From Calditrichia bacterium (GTDB lineage Bacteria; Calditrichota; Calditrichia; RBG-13-44-9; J075), in contig JACKAP010000001.1 in NCBI GenBank assembly GCA_020635015.1, forward strand, positions 310,001-374,000: DNA of 64,000 nt. The letters run 5' to 3'. Numbering within the stretch: position 1 is the stretch's first letter; the number at the start of each line of letters is the position of its first letter. The translations under genes and the position numbers were made by a program. Shown in pieces: positions 33,478 through 42,121 of this stretch. The notes beneath the pieces are model-generated. The model did no database searches, was not told the DNA's origin, and saw only the letters and a program-made list of their open reading frames with translations.

Positions 33478-33775
33478 GGTTCTCCTGGTCTTTCAATTTT
33501 TTTAGAATCATATCTACCGGGGTAAGGTATTTTTTGTCATTGTTGCATTTCTTACAGCAGACCACCACATTGCCTTTGGTGCTTTTCCCGCCCCGGGAAA
33601 TCGGGACAATGTGGTCCATGGTTAACTCCTCCGGGGGAAATTTTTGACCACAATAGTGGCAAATTCCCTCCGCCAACAGATTTTTCCACCAGCGGGTTTT
33701 GCGCAGCGCCCGGGCTTTTTCTTTCTCCCGCGCAACGTGGCGGGGATCTTTGTTCATGTCGAACCAATCGGACAA
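33464..33775 (-). CDS. HNH endonuclease family protein
   Basis: A 103-residue protein with the complete HNH/zinc-finger nuclease motif: CHYCGQKF (first Cys pair, about 39-42), then LTMDHIVPISRGGKST with the catalytic DH, GNVVVCCKKCNNDK (Asn, second Cys pair) and LTPVDMILKKL. The core resembles McrA-like HNH nucleases. It appears to start at TTG 33775, with GAGGTG about 6 nt upstream; an internal ATG at 33757 is the alternative. First gene of a three-gene cluster with the unknown 95-residue protein and a zinc ribbon. No restriction, toxin or phage genes adjoin it, so its target is open. Confidence 0.88.
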   Translation of the reverse strand: MSDWFDMNKDPRHVAREKEKARALRKTRWWKNLLAEGICHYCGQKFPPEELTMDHIVPISRGGKSTKGNVVVCCKKCNNDKKYLTPVDMILKKLKDQENHDEE

Positions 33776-33867
33776 AGGTCACCTCAGTAAATGTTATCCT
33801 GGTATTTCCGGTCTCGTCGAAATATATTATCTTAAAAGGGATGATGCGTTCAATTATTTAAAATATT

Positions 33868-33961
33868 CGTTGATGGGTTAATGAGTTAATGGGGAAAAAC
33901 GGACGAGATCCCCCACCCATCAATCCATCAATCCATCAACCCATCAACCCATTAACCCATT
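33868..33961. repeat. Fold-back array of 8-nt GATGGGTT/ATTAACCC units
   Basis: The left arm (33868-33890) has GATGGGTT AATGAGTT AATGGGGA and the right arm (33908-33961) has six units of the CCATCAAT/CCATCAAC/CCATTAAC type in inverse orientation. It ends right before the GAGGGAAAC ribosome site of the metallo-beta-lactamase-fold gene. Relative of the array at 28019-28112. Confidence 0.8.
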
Positions 33962-33974
33962 CAGCGAGGGAAAC

Positions 33975-34865
33975 ATGATCAAGATTATCGATTTGAACTT
34001 CCAGGGCCATTCCCAGACGGTGGCTGCTTTCCTGATTGAAACCAGCGCAGGTCCGGTGCTGTTAGAAACCGGGCCGCATTCCATGTGGTCCAACCTGGTG
34101 CGGGGGGTCAACGCCGCCGGCTATGATATGAGCGACATCCGCCATGTCTTGCTGACTCATATCCACCTCGATCATGCCGGCGCGTCCTGGGCATTGGCGC
34201 AGCAGGGGGCAACGGTATACGTGCACCCGGTTGGCGCACCGCATTTGATCGATCCGGAACGGCTGATGGCCTCGGCCCGGCGGATCTACCGGGAGGATAT
34301 GGACCGCCTGTGGGGTGATATGCAGGCAATTCCGGAGGAACGTGTCAAACTGATTGATCATGAAGCCACCGTTCAGGTGGGCCAAAGCGTTTTCCGTGCC
34401 TGGCACACCCCCGGCCATGCGGTGCATCATATCGCCTGGCAGTTGGATCATGTGCTCTTCACTGGGGATGTCGGCGGGGTGAAGATCAATGATGTGCAGG
34501 TGGTGCCGCCCTGCCCGCCGCCGGAATTTCAACTGGAGGATTGGTTAAATTCCCTGGCGCTGATCCGGCGTTTGAATCCGGATATGCTGTATTTAACCCA
34601 TTTCGGCCCGGTCGAGGACGTTAATACACATCTTGACGACATCCTGGAGGCAACCTTGCACGATTGGGCCGGCTGGATGAAGATCCGCTGGGAAAGGGGC
34701 GACAGCCCGGAAACCATTTTGCCCGAATTCCGCCAGTACGTGATCGACCAGTTGCGCCGCGCCGGGGCTGATGAAGCCAACCTGGTGCGCTATGAAACCG
34801 CCAATCCGGTCGAAATGAACCTGACCGGGTTGCTGCGCTACTGGAAGAAACGTTCTCCAGTGTGA
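33975..34865 (+). CDS. Metallo-beta-lactamase-fold hydrolase
   Basis: A 296-residue cytosolic enzyme of the glyoxalase II/MBL superfamily. It has the metal motif THIHLDHAG (about 56-64), a downstream His in WHTPGHAVHH (about 138) and the bridging Asp in LFTGDVGGV (about 157), then LYLTHFGPVED (about 195). An extra helical C-terminal part (HDWAGWMKIRWERGD) is common in this subgroup. Family members hydrolyse thioesters, lactones or phosphoesters; the substrate is unknown. GAGGGAAAC lies before the ATG. A long perfect hairpin overlaps its stop codon. Confidence 0.92.
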   Translation: MIKIIDLNFQGHSQTVAAFLIETSAGPVLLETGPHSMWSNLVRGVNAAGYDMSDIRHVLLTHIHLDHAGASWALAQQGATVYVHPVGAPHLIDPERLMASARRIYREDMDRLWGDMQAIPEERVKLIDHEATVQVGQSVFRAWHTPGHAVHHIAWQLDHVLFTGDVGGVKINDVQVVPPCPPPEFQLEDWLNSLALIRRLNPDMLYLTHFGPVEDVNTHLDDILEATLHDWAGWMKIRWERGDSPETILPEFRQYVIDQLRRAGADEANLVRYETANPVEMNLTGLLRYWKKRSPV

Positions 34866-34955
34866 TGTCTATCGCTGCGCGGCGGGTTGCCGGGGTATGG
34901 TTTGAGGTAGAGAGGATAATCGTGCTCCGGCTACCCGCCGCGCAGCGATAGACAT
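34865..34955 (+). terminator. 23-bp hairpin after the metallo-hydrolase gene
   Basis: Arms 34865-34887 (ATGTCTATCGCTGCGCGGCG...) and 34933-34955 are exact inverted complements. The 45-nt loop can pair further (GCCGG at 34889 with CCGGC at 34927). The rest of the gap (34956-35236) contains a degenerate 7-nt array, AACAACCAAGAACCAAGAG (about 35056-35074), and AT-rich leader DNA of the next gene. Confidence 0.7.
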
Positions 34956-35236
34956 TTGGTACTTCGTGCTGTTTTTTTAACTTTCTTGCACTTTTTAACT
35001 TCATTGTTGGTGCTTGGGGGGTGGCGCCTGGTCAAGACCGTTCTTTGCCAATGGCCAACAACCAAGAACCAAGAGCTGCTTTGCAAATTTAACATACCCT
35101 GCTACACACCATATTGGTAAAAATCTAAAAAAAAGTCTCCGCTTGAGGGGATTTCCCGCTTCACCTGTATAAGAAAGGGGAACTAGCCATGTAATTTTAA
35201 ATTCAGAAGCTAAGCACATTCAAATAGGGAGTTTGT

Positions 35237-38200
35237 ATGACGTTTTTTTCGCGATTTGCCCGCCTTTTGCCCTTGATTACCCTCCTGTTCATATCATTCA
35301 GTTTTGCCCAGTCCGGCACCCCTAATGTGCCGCTGCTGGTAAATGTGAATCAATATGGTTCTACCGGATACAATGATTGTTGGGGCTATACCGCTAACGG
35401 GCGGGAATACGCCTTGCTGGGGGTGCTCAACGGCACCAGCGTGATCGATATTACGGATACCAACAATCCGGTGGAAATCGGTTTTATTCCCAGCACCACC
35501 AGCACCTGGAAGGACATCAAGACCTACCAGCATTATGCCTATGTGGTCAATGAGAGCGGCGGGGGGATGCAGATTCTGGATCTGTCCGACCTGCCCAACT
35601 CGGTCTCCCTGGCGACAACCTATAACGGCTTTAGCACTTCACACAATATATATATCGATGTTACCACTGGTATCCTGCTGTCGGAAGGCAGCGCCGGGCA
35701 GTCGGTACGCACCATCAGCCTGGCCAACCCGCTGAGCCCGGTGCAGCTTTCTTCCTTCGGGATCGAATGCCACGATATTTATCTGCAGGATAACATCGCC
35801 TATGTTTCGGAAGGCTTCAGCGGCAGCCTGGGGATTTTCGATCTGACCAATCCGGCATCCCCATCATTGCTGACCCGGCTGAATATTCCCGCTGCCGGCT
35901 ACGTGCACAATGCCTGGACCACGGCCGACGGACACTATGTAATGACCACCGAAGAAACCGGCGGCAAAACCATCAAGCTGTGGGATGTATCCGACCTGAG
36001 CAACATCACGTTGACCGATCAGATCTTGGGACCGAGCGGGTTGGCCCACAATACGCATATCAAAGGCAATTATGCCTACGTTTCCCATTATGCCGACGGA
36101 CTGCGGATCTATGACATCTCTGATCCCTATGATATTGTTGAGGCCGGTTATTACGACACTATATCCTCCCCGTCTTCCGGCTTTGACGGGGCCTGGGGGG
36201 CCTATCCATTTTATGCTTCCGGGAAGATTCTGATCTCGGACCGCACCACCGGCCTATATGTGGTCTATTTCGAAGGCGCCGCCGAGGGCGATCCGCTCGA
36301 TCCCAATCCTCCGGCCAACCTGGCGGCCTACAGCGATTATACCACCCCTTCCTCGATCAGCCTGACCTGGAATGATCCGACCAACTATTTCAACGGCGAT
36401 ACCCTGCTGCCGGGCGATTTCACCATCGAGATCGAGCGGGACGGGGCGCCGGTGGCGTCGGTAGCTGCAGGCAACGGCCAATATAGCGATGGCGGGCTAA
36501 ACGACGGCCAGCTCTATCAATATGCGGTGTATGCCAAAGTAACCGCCACCGATAGCACCAGCCAGGTGGTGGAAGTGGAATGGCATGCCGGCGGCTCCCC
36601 GGTACCGGCGGCGCCGGATAACCTCGCCGGCACCGGCAGCGCGGTAGCCGCGGTGCTGACCTGGAACGATCCCGCCACCCAGTCTGACGGCACGCCCCTG
36701 GACGACCTGGCAGAGATCCGCATCTACCGCAACGGAGTGCAGGTCGCGACCGTGGCACCGGGCACGGAAAGTTATACCGACAATCCCCCCCTCGGATTTA
36801 CCTACGCCTACACCGTCACCGCCGCCGACAATGAGAATCCGGTGAACGAAAGCGACGCTTCTAATGCTGTGCAGCTCTTTGTGGGCAGTACCCCGGCCTT
36901 CCTGGTCTGGGTGGGGCCGGATGCTGCCGCCGAAAGCGCCGAGAGCGGCGACAGCCTGTTTGCCGCCCTGCTGGCGAATGGGGAGAGCGCCTTTTTGAGC
37001 AATGACTTGTTCGAGTTCGGTGCCGATCTGAGCATTTACGAGGGCATTTTCGTGGTGTTGGGGATCTTCTCCAATAACCACGTGATCGGTTCCGGCGATC
37101 CGGAAGGGCCTGCGCTGCAAGCATATCTGCAGAACGGCGGCCGGCTCTATCTGGAGGGCGGCGACTGCTTCAACTACGATCCGGAAGTGGGGGGCTATAA
37201 CATCCGCCCCTGGTTCGACCTCGACGACGGTCCGGATGGCAGCGGGGATCTTTCCGGGATTACCGGCCAGAACGATTTATCCGCCTTCTCCTTCAGTTAC
37301 AACGGTGAAAACAACTGGATGGATGAACTGCAGCCGCTGGGCTCGACTCCAGTATGGAAAAATAATGGAAACACGGATATCAGCGGCGTATTCAACCCTG
37401 CGTTTGGCAGCGGCAGCGCCATTGGCGTGGTGCCGTCTTTTGGCGGACTGGTCGATAATTCTGCACCGCTTGGCGCCCAATCCCGGCCGCTCAGTGCCGG
37501 GGATGTGATTCGCCGGCCGGGCGAGAAGACCCTGAAAAACCGCCCTGAAGCGCTAACCCGGAAGCCGTTCGTGAAAAAGGCCGGCTGGTACCCGGAGCGG
37601 AAAAAAGACCGCAAGATGCTCAGCGATCTACTGAAGATCACCCCGCGGGGTATCGAGATCCTGGCCGGCACCAAAGCGGAGTTGATGGCCGCGTATCTGG
37701 CCCTGCTGGGCTATAGCGGCGGACCGCAATTGTTCCTCAGTCCCACAGAAGTGCTGGAAACTGTGCCCCCGGGCGCCAGTTCCACCCGCAGCGTTACGGT
37801 GGTCAATACCGGCAGCAGTTCCGGAGAAGATTTGATGTTCACGGTCGCGGAAAATCCGCCTGCCGACTGGCTGACGGTGACCCCGGAATCCGACACCCTC
37901 AACGCCGGCAGCAGCGCAGACCTGACCCTCTCCTTCGATGCCGCCGCCCTGGGAATCGGCACCTATAGCACCACCCTGGAGGTCAGCAGCAACGACCCCG
38001 CCAATCCGCTTGCGACTATCTCTGTAGAGTTGACGGTGGAAGGCATTGCTGTGCTGACGCTGCAGCATGATAGCCTGGCTTTTGATACGGTAACGGTGGG
38101 CCAGAATGCCAGCCGGATGGTCTATGTTTACAATACCGGCAGCGGAGCGTTGAATGTCAGCGATATTATTGCTTCCGATCCGGCCTTCAGCGCGGACCAC

Positions 38201-38662
38201 AGCGCCTTTTCCCTCCCGGCGGGCGACAGCCTGGCGCTGACCGTTACCTTCGCCCCCGCCATGGTGGGCGATTACAGCGGTGAGCTGAAAATCGTCAGCA
38301 ATGCCGCTGCCGCCGATACCGCCCGCATCTACCTGCACGGTACCGGCGGGGCGATGGTGGGGATCGGGAGCGGGGTGCTGCCGGAAACTTTTGCGGTGGG
38401 GCAGAATTACCCCAATCCCTTCAACCCGACCACCCGGATCGATTTCCAGGTGCCCGCCGCCGGAGCGGTGGAGTTAACGATTTACAATATGCTCGGTCAG
38501 AAAGTGCGTACCCTGGTGGAGCAGCCGTTTGCGCCGGGCTATTATCACGCCGAATGGGACGGGCGCAATGATCTGGGGGCGCCGGTGAGCAGCGGCATCT
38601 ACCTCTACCGCTTCCAGGCCGGGGCGTTTCAGGCGGTGCGTAAAATGATCTTTATGAAGTAA
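35237..38662 (+). CDS. Choice-of-anchor B beta-propeller protein with GATase-like domain and T9SS tail
   Basis: A 1141-residue secreted protein. The signal peptide ends SFSFAQ (about 24). Residues about 28-350 form the choice-of-anchor B propeller (YNDCWGYTANGREYALLGV, TWKDIKTYQHYAYVV, GGMQILDLSDLPN, GGKTIKLWDVSDL, YVSHYADGLRIYDISDPYD). Two fibronectin III-like units follow (about 352-550). Next is a domain shared with three other proteins here (about 553-830; LVWVGPDA, FVVLGIFSNNHVIGSGDPEG, RLYLEGGDCFNYDPE), which looks like an inactive class I glutamine-amidotransferase fold. Two Ig-like (ASH/choice-of-anchor D) units come next, then the T9SS tail QNYPNPFNPTTRIDF. It has a GGGAG ribosome site. 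First gene of the 22-kb cargo island; its partners and function on the cell surface are unknown. Confidence 0.93.
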   Translation: MTFFSRFARLLPLITLLFISFSFAQSGTPNVPLLVNVNQYGSTGYNDCWGYTANGREYALLGVLNGTSVIDITDTNNPVEIGFIPSTTSTWKDIKTYQHYAYVVNESGGGMQILDLSDLPNSVSLATTYNGFSTSHNIYIDVTTGILLSEGSAGQSVRTISLANPLSPVQLSSFGIECHDIYLQDNIAYVSEGFSGSLGIFDLTNPASPSLLTRLNIPAAGYVHNAWTTADGHYVMTTEETGGKTIKLWDVSDLSNITLTDQILGPSGLAHNTHIKGNYAYVSHYADGLRIYDISDPYDIVEAGYYDTISSPSSGFDGAWGAYPFYASGKILISDRTTGLYVVYFEGAAEGDPLDPNPPANLAAYSDYTTPSSISLTWNDPTNYFNGDTLLPGDFTIEIERDGAPVASVAAGNGQYSDGGLNDGQLYQYAVYAKVTATDSTSQVVEVEWHAGGSPVPAAPDNLAGTGSAVAAVLTWNDPATQSDGTPLDDLAEIRIYRNGVQVATVAPGTESYTDNPPLGFTYAYTVTAADNENPVNESDASNAVQLFVGSTPAFLVWVGPDAAAESAESGDSLFAALLANGESAFLSNDLFEFGADLSIYEGIFVVLGIFSNNHVIGSGDPEGPALQAYLQNGGRLYLEGGDCFNYDPEVGGYNIRPWFDLDDGPDGSGDLSGITGQNDLSAFSFSYNGENNWMDELQPLGSTPVWKNNGNTDISGVFNPAFGSGSAIGVVPSFGGLVDNSAPLGAQSRPLSAGDVIRRPGEKTLKNRPEALTRKPFVKKAGWYPERKKDRKMLSDLLKITPRGIEILAGTKAELMAAYLALLGYSGGPQLFLSPTEVLETVPPGASSTRSVTVVNTGSSSGEDLMFTVAENPPADWLTVTPESDTLNAGSSADLTLSFDAAALGIGTYSTTLEVSSNDPANPLATISVELTVEGIAVLTLQHDSLAFDTVTVGQNASRMVYVYNTGSGALNVSDIIASDPAFSADHSAFSLPAGDSLALTVTFAPAMVGDYSGELKIVSNAAAADTARIYLHGTGGAMVGIGSGVLPETFAVGQNYPNPFNPTTRIDFQVPAAGAVELTIYNMLGQKVRTLVEQPFAPGYYHAEWDGRNDLGAPVSSGIYLYRFQAGAFQAVRKMIFMK

Positions 38663-38665
38663 AAC

Positions 38666-38772
38666 TTTTGCCGCAGAGACACGGAGATCACAGAGCGTAT
38701 TTCAGTTTTCAGTTTTCAGTTTTCAGTTTTCAGTTGTCAGTTCTCTGTGTGCTCTGTGTCTCTGTGGCAAAA
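38666..38772. repeat. Fold-back array: CACAGAG arms around a (TTTTCAG)n core
   Basis: The left arm (38666-38695, TTTTGCCGCAGAGACACGGA...) and right arm (38743-38772, ...GTGTCTCTGTGGCAAAA) are imperfect inverted complements of 30 bp. Between them at 38700-38740 lie five or six tandem 7-nt TTTTCAG units. It fills the gap between the two choice-of-anchor B genes. Confidence 0.8.
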
Positions 38773-38827
38773 TCACCAACACGTGAATTTGTGTTAATTT
38801 AAGATCGTCATAAAATTAAGGATCAAT

Positions 38828-39826
38828 ATGAAAAAGCAATTTGTTATCTTGACATATATTGCCGCACTGTTCGTGGGTCTGCTGCTGTCATCAGCCACAC
38901 TTGCCCAGGGCAGTGCCAATGTACCGCTGCTGGTGAACATCGACCAGTACTCTGCCGCTGGCTACAGCGACTGCTGGGGATATACTGCCGGGGGGCGGGA
39001 ATATGCCCTGCTCGGGGTGCGTAGCGGCACCAGCATTATCGATATCACCGACACCGATAACCCGGTGGAGATCGCCTTCATTCCCGGCAGTTTCAGCACC
39101 TGGAAGGATATCAAGACCTACCAGCATTATGCCTATGTGGTGAATGAGAACGGCGGAGGTATGCAGATCATCGATCTCTCCGGTCTCCCCAACACCGCCA
39201 CCCTGGCCGGCACCTATACCGGGTTTAATACCTCGCACAACATCTATATCGATACGACATCGGCTATTCTGCTGGCGGAAGGCAATTTCCTGGAGCCGGT
39301 GCGCACCCTCAGCCTGGCCAATCCGGAGAGCCCGGTGCAGATATCGGATTTCGGGGTCGAATGCCATGATATTTTTCTGCAGAATGATATCGCCATGGTT
39401 TCGGAAGGGGGGAATGGTACGATCGGCTTTTATAATCTTGCGAATCCCGCGCAGCCGTCGCTGTTGACCAGCCTGAATATCCCCGCGGCCGGGTATGTGC
39501 ACAATGCCTGGCCTACGGAAGACGGGCATTACATGATAACCACCGAAGAGACCGGCGGGAAGACCATCAAAATGTGGGATATTTCCGACCTGAACAATAT
39601 CTCCATGACCGACCAGATTCTGGGGCCGAGCGGCCTGGCGCACAACGCCCATGTCAAGGGCGATTATGTCTACGTCTCTCACTATGCCGATGGCCTGCGG
39701 ATTTACGATATCTCCAATCCCAATGATATTTTCGAAGCCGGTTATTATGATACCTACGGCCCCCCTTCCAGCAGCTATGACGGAGCCTGGGGGCTTATCC
39801 GTTCTTTGCTTCCGGGAAAGTGCTGA
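38828..39826 (+). CDS. Choice-of-anchor B propeller protein, N-terminal fragment
   Basis: A paralogue of the propeller part of the 35237 protein: signal peptide ending SSATLAQ, then YSDCWGYTAGGREYALLGV, TWKDIKTYQHYAYVV and YVSHYADGLRIYDISNPND, aligning without gaps to the first gene. At 39789-39793 there are five G where the paralogue has six (36195-36200), which shifts the frame; the last residues before the stop at 39826 are therefore artefacts. The protein continues at 39793. AAGGATC precedes the ATG. Confidence 0.9.
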   Translation: MKKQFVILTYIAALFVGLLLSSATLAQGSANVPLLVNIDQYSAAGYSDCWGYTAGGREYALLGVRSGTSIIDITDTDNPVEIAFIPGSFSTWKDIKTYQHYAYVVNENGGGMQIIDLSGLPNTATLAGTYTGFNTSHNIYIDTTSAILLAEGNFLEPVRTLSLANPESPVQISDFGVECHDIFLQNDIAMVSEGGNGTIGFYNLANPAQPSLLTSLNIPAAGYVHNAWPTEDGHYMITTEETGGKTIKMWDISDLNNISMTDQILGPSGLAHNAHVKGDYVYVSHYADGLRIYDISNPNDIFEAGYYDTYGPPSSSYDGAWGLIRSLLPGKC

Positions 39827-40488
39827 TATCGGATCAGGAAACCGGTCTTTATGTGGTGTATTTTGAGGGGGCAGTGCAGGGGGGCAATGCCCTTCTGGCG
39901 CTGGATAATGATACCCTGGCCTTCGACACGGTGCGGGTTGAGCAACAGGAAACGCTCATGTTGACCCTCTTCAACAACGGCACGGCGGCTTTGGATGTCT
40001 CCAACCTTTCCGCAACCGATCCGGCGTTTACAGTTGACATCAGCACATTTTCCATTCCATCGGGCGGCAGCCAAATGGTGCAGGTAACCTTCTCACCCAC
40101 GGTGGTAGGACCTTACAGCGGCTACTTGAATATTGCCAGCAATGCCGCCGGCGCTGATACGGTCAGCGTCTACCTGGAAGGCTACGGCGGTCCGGCGGTG
40201 GGGATCGAGCCCGGCCAACTGCCGCAAGGGTTCGCAGTCAGCCAGAATTATCCCAATCCGTTTAACCCAACGACAGTGATTGGTTATCAGTTGTCAGCGG
40301 TCAGTGATGTGGAACTGAGCGTTTATGACCTGCAGGGGAAGAAAGTGCGCACGTTGGTTGCGGAACGCCAGGCGGCCGGCAGTTATCAGGTAACGTTTAA
40401 CGCCGCGGGCCTTAGCAGCGGAACTTATTTCTATCATTTCCGCGCCGGAGGATTCCACAAGGTCCAAAAAATGATGCTCTTGAAATAG
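39793..40488 (+). CDS. Choice-of-anchor B propeller protein, C-terminal fragment with T9SS tail
   Basis: Continues the 38828 protein after the missing G: AYPFFASGKVLISDQETGLYVVY completes the propeller. One Ig-like ASH unit follows (LDNDTLAFDTVRVEQQETLM ... VQVTFSPTVVGPYSGYLNI), then the T9SS sorting tail (QNYPNPFNPTTVIGYQL ... GTYFYHFRAGGF). Joined length is about 550 residues. Unlike its larger neighbour it has no fibronectin or GATase-like domains, so it is a reduced version. A 20-bp hairpin follows the stop. Confidence 0.9.
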   Translation, partial: AYPFFASGKVLISDQETGLYVVYFEGAVQGGNALLALDNDTLAFDTVRVEQQETLMLTLFNNGTAALDVSNLSATDPAFTVDISTFSIPSGGSQMVQVTFSPTVVGPYSGYLNIASNAAGADTVSVYLEGYGGPAVGIEPGQLPQGFAVSQNYPNPFNPTTVIGYQLSAVSDVELSVYDLQGKKVRTLVAERQAAGSYQVTFNAAGLSSGTYFYHFRAGGFHKVQKMMLLK

Positions 40489-40495
40489 TTAGCTG

Positions 40496-40542
40496 AAATA
40501 GTCTTCGCGTGATCCACACTACGGATCACGCGAAGACTATTT
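40496..40542 (+). terminator. 20-bp hairpin after the second propeller gene
   Basis: Arms 40496-40515 (AAATAGTCTTCGCGTGATCC) and 40523-40542 are exact inverted complements around the loop ACACTAC. The downstream gap has CACGGAT-type units (ATCCGTG at about 40604, 40623 and inverted at 40672), a weaker relative of the arrays elsewhere. Confidence 0.75.
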
Positions 40543-40720
40543 GTTGTCATGTTATGTAGATAGAACTTGTTAATTTAGTCACTTATCATTTTATTGATTC
40601 TTTGATCCGTGTTAATCGGCGTTATCCGTGTCATCCGCGTTCTGTTTCTCAGAGCGGGATAGCACGGATTAATGTTTTGAGTATAGCGCTTTATCTTACA
40701 TGCTAGCGGAGGGGCTTTCC

Positions 40721-42121
40721 ATGTGGCATTTTTCACGATGGTTGCTGATTTTTATTCCGGGGTTGGTAGCCCTGACATTCGCGCAGCATCAGGCGCCAAT
40801 CTATGCGGAAGGCGAGCTGTTGATCCAGTTGCGCCCGCAGGCGGAAGTAACGGAAGTGACGGCGGATTTTACGGCGCTGGATCTCCGGCCGGTCAAGCTG
40901 CTCTCCCGGCGGATGAACATCTGGCTGATGCGTTTTGATCCGGCCCGCGCCGATGCGGCAGCCGCCCTGGTGCAGGTGAAGCAGCACCGCCAGGTGCAAC
41001 TGGCCCAGTTCAACCATCACGTTACCCGCCGGGGGGCGGAAGCGGTGCCCAACGATCCGATGTTTGCCAGCCAGTGGGCCCTCAATAACACCGGGCAGAC
41101 CGGCGGGGTGGCTGATGCCGATATCGATGCTCCGGAAGCCTGGGATATCGCTACCGGCGGCACCACCGCGAGCGGTGATGAGATTGTGGTGGCGGTGATC
41201 GACGGCGGGGCCGACCTCAATCACGAAGATCTGGATTATTGGAAAAATCTGGAAGAGATCCCCAACAACGGGATCGATGACGACAACAACGGCTATGTGG
41301 ACGATTACGACGGCTGGAACGCTTACAACAGCAACGGCAATATTCCCGGCGACAGTCACGGCACCCACGTCTCCGGCATTGCCGGGGCCCGGGGCAACAA
41401 CGGCATCGGGGTCAGCGGGGTGAACTGGGACGTCAAAATAATGCCGGTCGCCGGTTCTTCCAACAATGAGGCGATCGTGGTGGAGGCCTACGGCTATGTG
41501 CTGGAACAGCGCGCCCGTTACAATGAGACCAACGGCGCCAGCGGGGCGTTTGTGGTGGTCACCAATTCCTCCTTCGGGGTCGATTTTGGCGATCCGAACG
41601 ATTTCCCGCTTTGGAGTGCGATGTACGATTCGATGGGGGTGCAGGGCATCCTCAGTTGTGGGGCCACTGCCAATCTCAACATCAACATCGACATCTCAGG
41701 CGATGTGCCCACCGCCTGTCCCAGCGATTACCTGATTGCAGTGACCAACACCACCAGCAGCGATCTTAAAAACAGCGGCGCAGCCTACGGACTGACCACC
41801 ATCGACCATCGATCTCGGCGCGCCGGGCACCGGCATTCTCAACACCCTACCCGGCAACAATTACGGCAACCTCACCGGCACTTCCATGGCCACTCCTACC
41901 GTGGCCGGCGCGGTGGCGCTGCTCTACGCGGCGGCGGGACCGGCGCTGATGAATGCGGTGAAATCCAATCCCGCCCAAACCGCCCTGCTGTTCAAGGAGT
42001 GGATTATGGCCGGTACCGACTCCATCCCGGCCCTGCAGGGCATCACGGTTACCGGCGGGCGGCTGAACGTCTACAACAGCCTGCTGCTGGTGAAGACCTT
42101 CGCCGACTCCCTCGATCCTAA
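40721..42121 (+). CDS. Subtilisin-like (S8) protease with T9SS tail, N-terminal fragment
   Basis: An exported subtilase. ATG 40721 (MWHFSRWLLIFIPGLVALTFA) has GGAGGGG upstream and gives a signal peptide. A propeptide-like region of about 100 residues follows, then the peptidase domain: catalytic Asp in VVAVIDGGADLNHEDL (about 160) and His in DSHGTHVSGIAG (about 213), with the oxyanion Asn region nearby (VVVTNSSFGVDFGDPNDF). An extra C at 41806-41807 (GACCATC for GACATC) shifts the frame before the catalytic Ser. Everything from there to the stop at 42121 is out of frame and not real protein. The protein continues at 41808. Confidence 0.88.
   Translation: MWHFSRWLLIFIPGLVALTFAQHQAPIYAEGELLIQLRPQAEVTEVTADFTALDLRPVKLLSRRMNIWLMRFDPARADAAAALVQVKQHRQVQLAQFNHHVTRRGAEAVPNDPMFASQWALNNTGQTGGVADADIDAPEAWDIATGGTTASGDEIVVAVIDGGADLNHEDLDYWKNLEEIPNNGIDDDNNGYVDDYDGWNAYNSNGNIPGDSHGTHVSGIAGARGNNGIGVSGVNWDVKIMPVAGSSNNEAIVVEAYGYVLEQRARYNETNGASGAFVVVTNSSFGVDFGDPNDFPLWSAMYDSMGVQGILSCGATANLNINIDISGDVPTACPSDYLIAVTNTTSSDLKNSGAAYGLTTIDHRSRRAGHRHSQHPTRQQLRQPHRHFHGHSYRGRRGGAALRGGGTGADECGEIQSRPNRPAVQGVDYGRYRLHPGPAGHHGYRRAAERLQQPAAGEDLRRLPRS

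Noticed and set aside
33464..33775. HNH gene as part of an integrated prophage or restriction system
   Set aside because: No methylase, integrase, terminase or structural phage gene lies nearby.
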